Part shown: piece by piece, positions 5,821 to 5,825 of the stretch | Layout of the letters: every line of letters begins with the position of its first letter | Position numbering within the stretch: position 1 is the first letter of the stretch | Origin: CAYGZC01 sp964354225 | GTDB taxonomy: Bacteria > Bacteroidota > Ignavibacteria > UBA10030 > SZUA-254 | Direction: 5' to 3' | Assembly (NCBI GenBank): GCA_964354225.1 | Contig: CAYGZC010000058.1 | Coordinates: 1 to 5,825 of the forward strand | Length of the DNA stretch: 5,825 nucleotides | Made by a program: the position numbers and the translations under genes | The notes under the pieces: model-generated | Told to the model about the DNA's origin: nothing | Seen by the model: only the letters and a program-made list of their open reading frames with translations | Database searches by the model: none

Positions 5821-5825
5821 ATCTG

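Larger units (their letters stand above)
5425..5825. other. Gene-free right end, repeat-rich
   Basis: The 401 bases beyond the DUF4062 start contain no convincing gene. The portion 5425-5550 is AT-rich leader for the minus-strand gene; a possible -35/-10 pair (TTGAAC 5508-5513, TATTAT 5487-5492, gap 15) is too weak to list separately. The portion 5551-5725 is GC-rich (91 of 150 bases in 5551-5700 are G or C) and full of self-complementary segments. Overlapping open frames exist on both strands there, but all run through the palindromes, which is what a stop-poor GC-rich repeat gives by chance. Confidence 0.6.

Noticed and set aside
1..5825. CRISPR array, tRNA, rRNA or insertion sequence
   Set aside because: No regularly spaced direct repeats, no tRNA-like cloverleaf with CCA-end context, no rRNA-like conserved blocks and no transposase motif were seen on either strand.

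Overview
The window looks like a chromosomal segment from a moderately AT-rich member of the Bacteroidota/Ignavibacteriota (FCB) group. The best clue is the first 98 bases. They encode the last 31 residues of a protein ending in what reads as a type A sorting signal of the type IX secretion system (T9SS), which is essentially restricted to that group. No ribosomal RNA or other marker gene is present, so a narrower placement is not supported.

Layout, left to right: (1) the 3' end of a secreted-protein gene, closed by a strong hairpin terminator (129-159); (2) a gene-free stretch of about 315 bases that holds a REP-like inverted repeat (271-338); (3) a complete type I glutamine synthetase on the + strand (414-1796); (4) a short convergent gap with an imperfect hairpin (1813-1861); (5) three minus-strand genes that look like accessory or defence functions. 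Transcribed right to left, these are a DUF4062 protein with a DeoR-sensor-like C-terminal part (3853-5424), a DUF262 (ParB-like) protein (2456-3643) and a HEPN-domain protein (1883-2440). (6) The right end (5425-5825) has no convincing gene. It carries a GC-rich, strongly self-complementary element (5551-5725), one motif of which recurs in inverted orientation at the window edge.

The DUF262 and HEPN genes are 15 bp apart and almost certainly co-transcribed. DUF262 proteins are known in phosphorothioate- and modified-DNA-dependent restriction, and HEPN proteins are often RNases in toxin or defence systems. A sensor-plus-RNase module is therefore the natural reading, though function is inferred. 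The DUF4062 gene is 209 bp upstream on the same strand. It may be a separate one-gene system or a third component. Its coupling of a TIR/deoxyribosyltransferase-like N-terminus to a probable ISOCOT-fold (DeoR effector-domain-like) region is the most novel-looking item. The glutamine synthetase is a housekeeping enzyme on the opposite strand and marks the edge of the accessory block.
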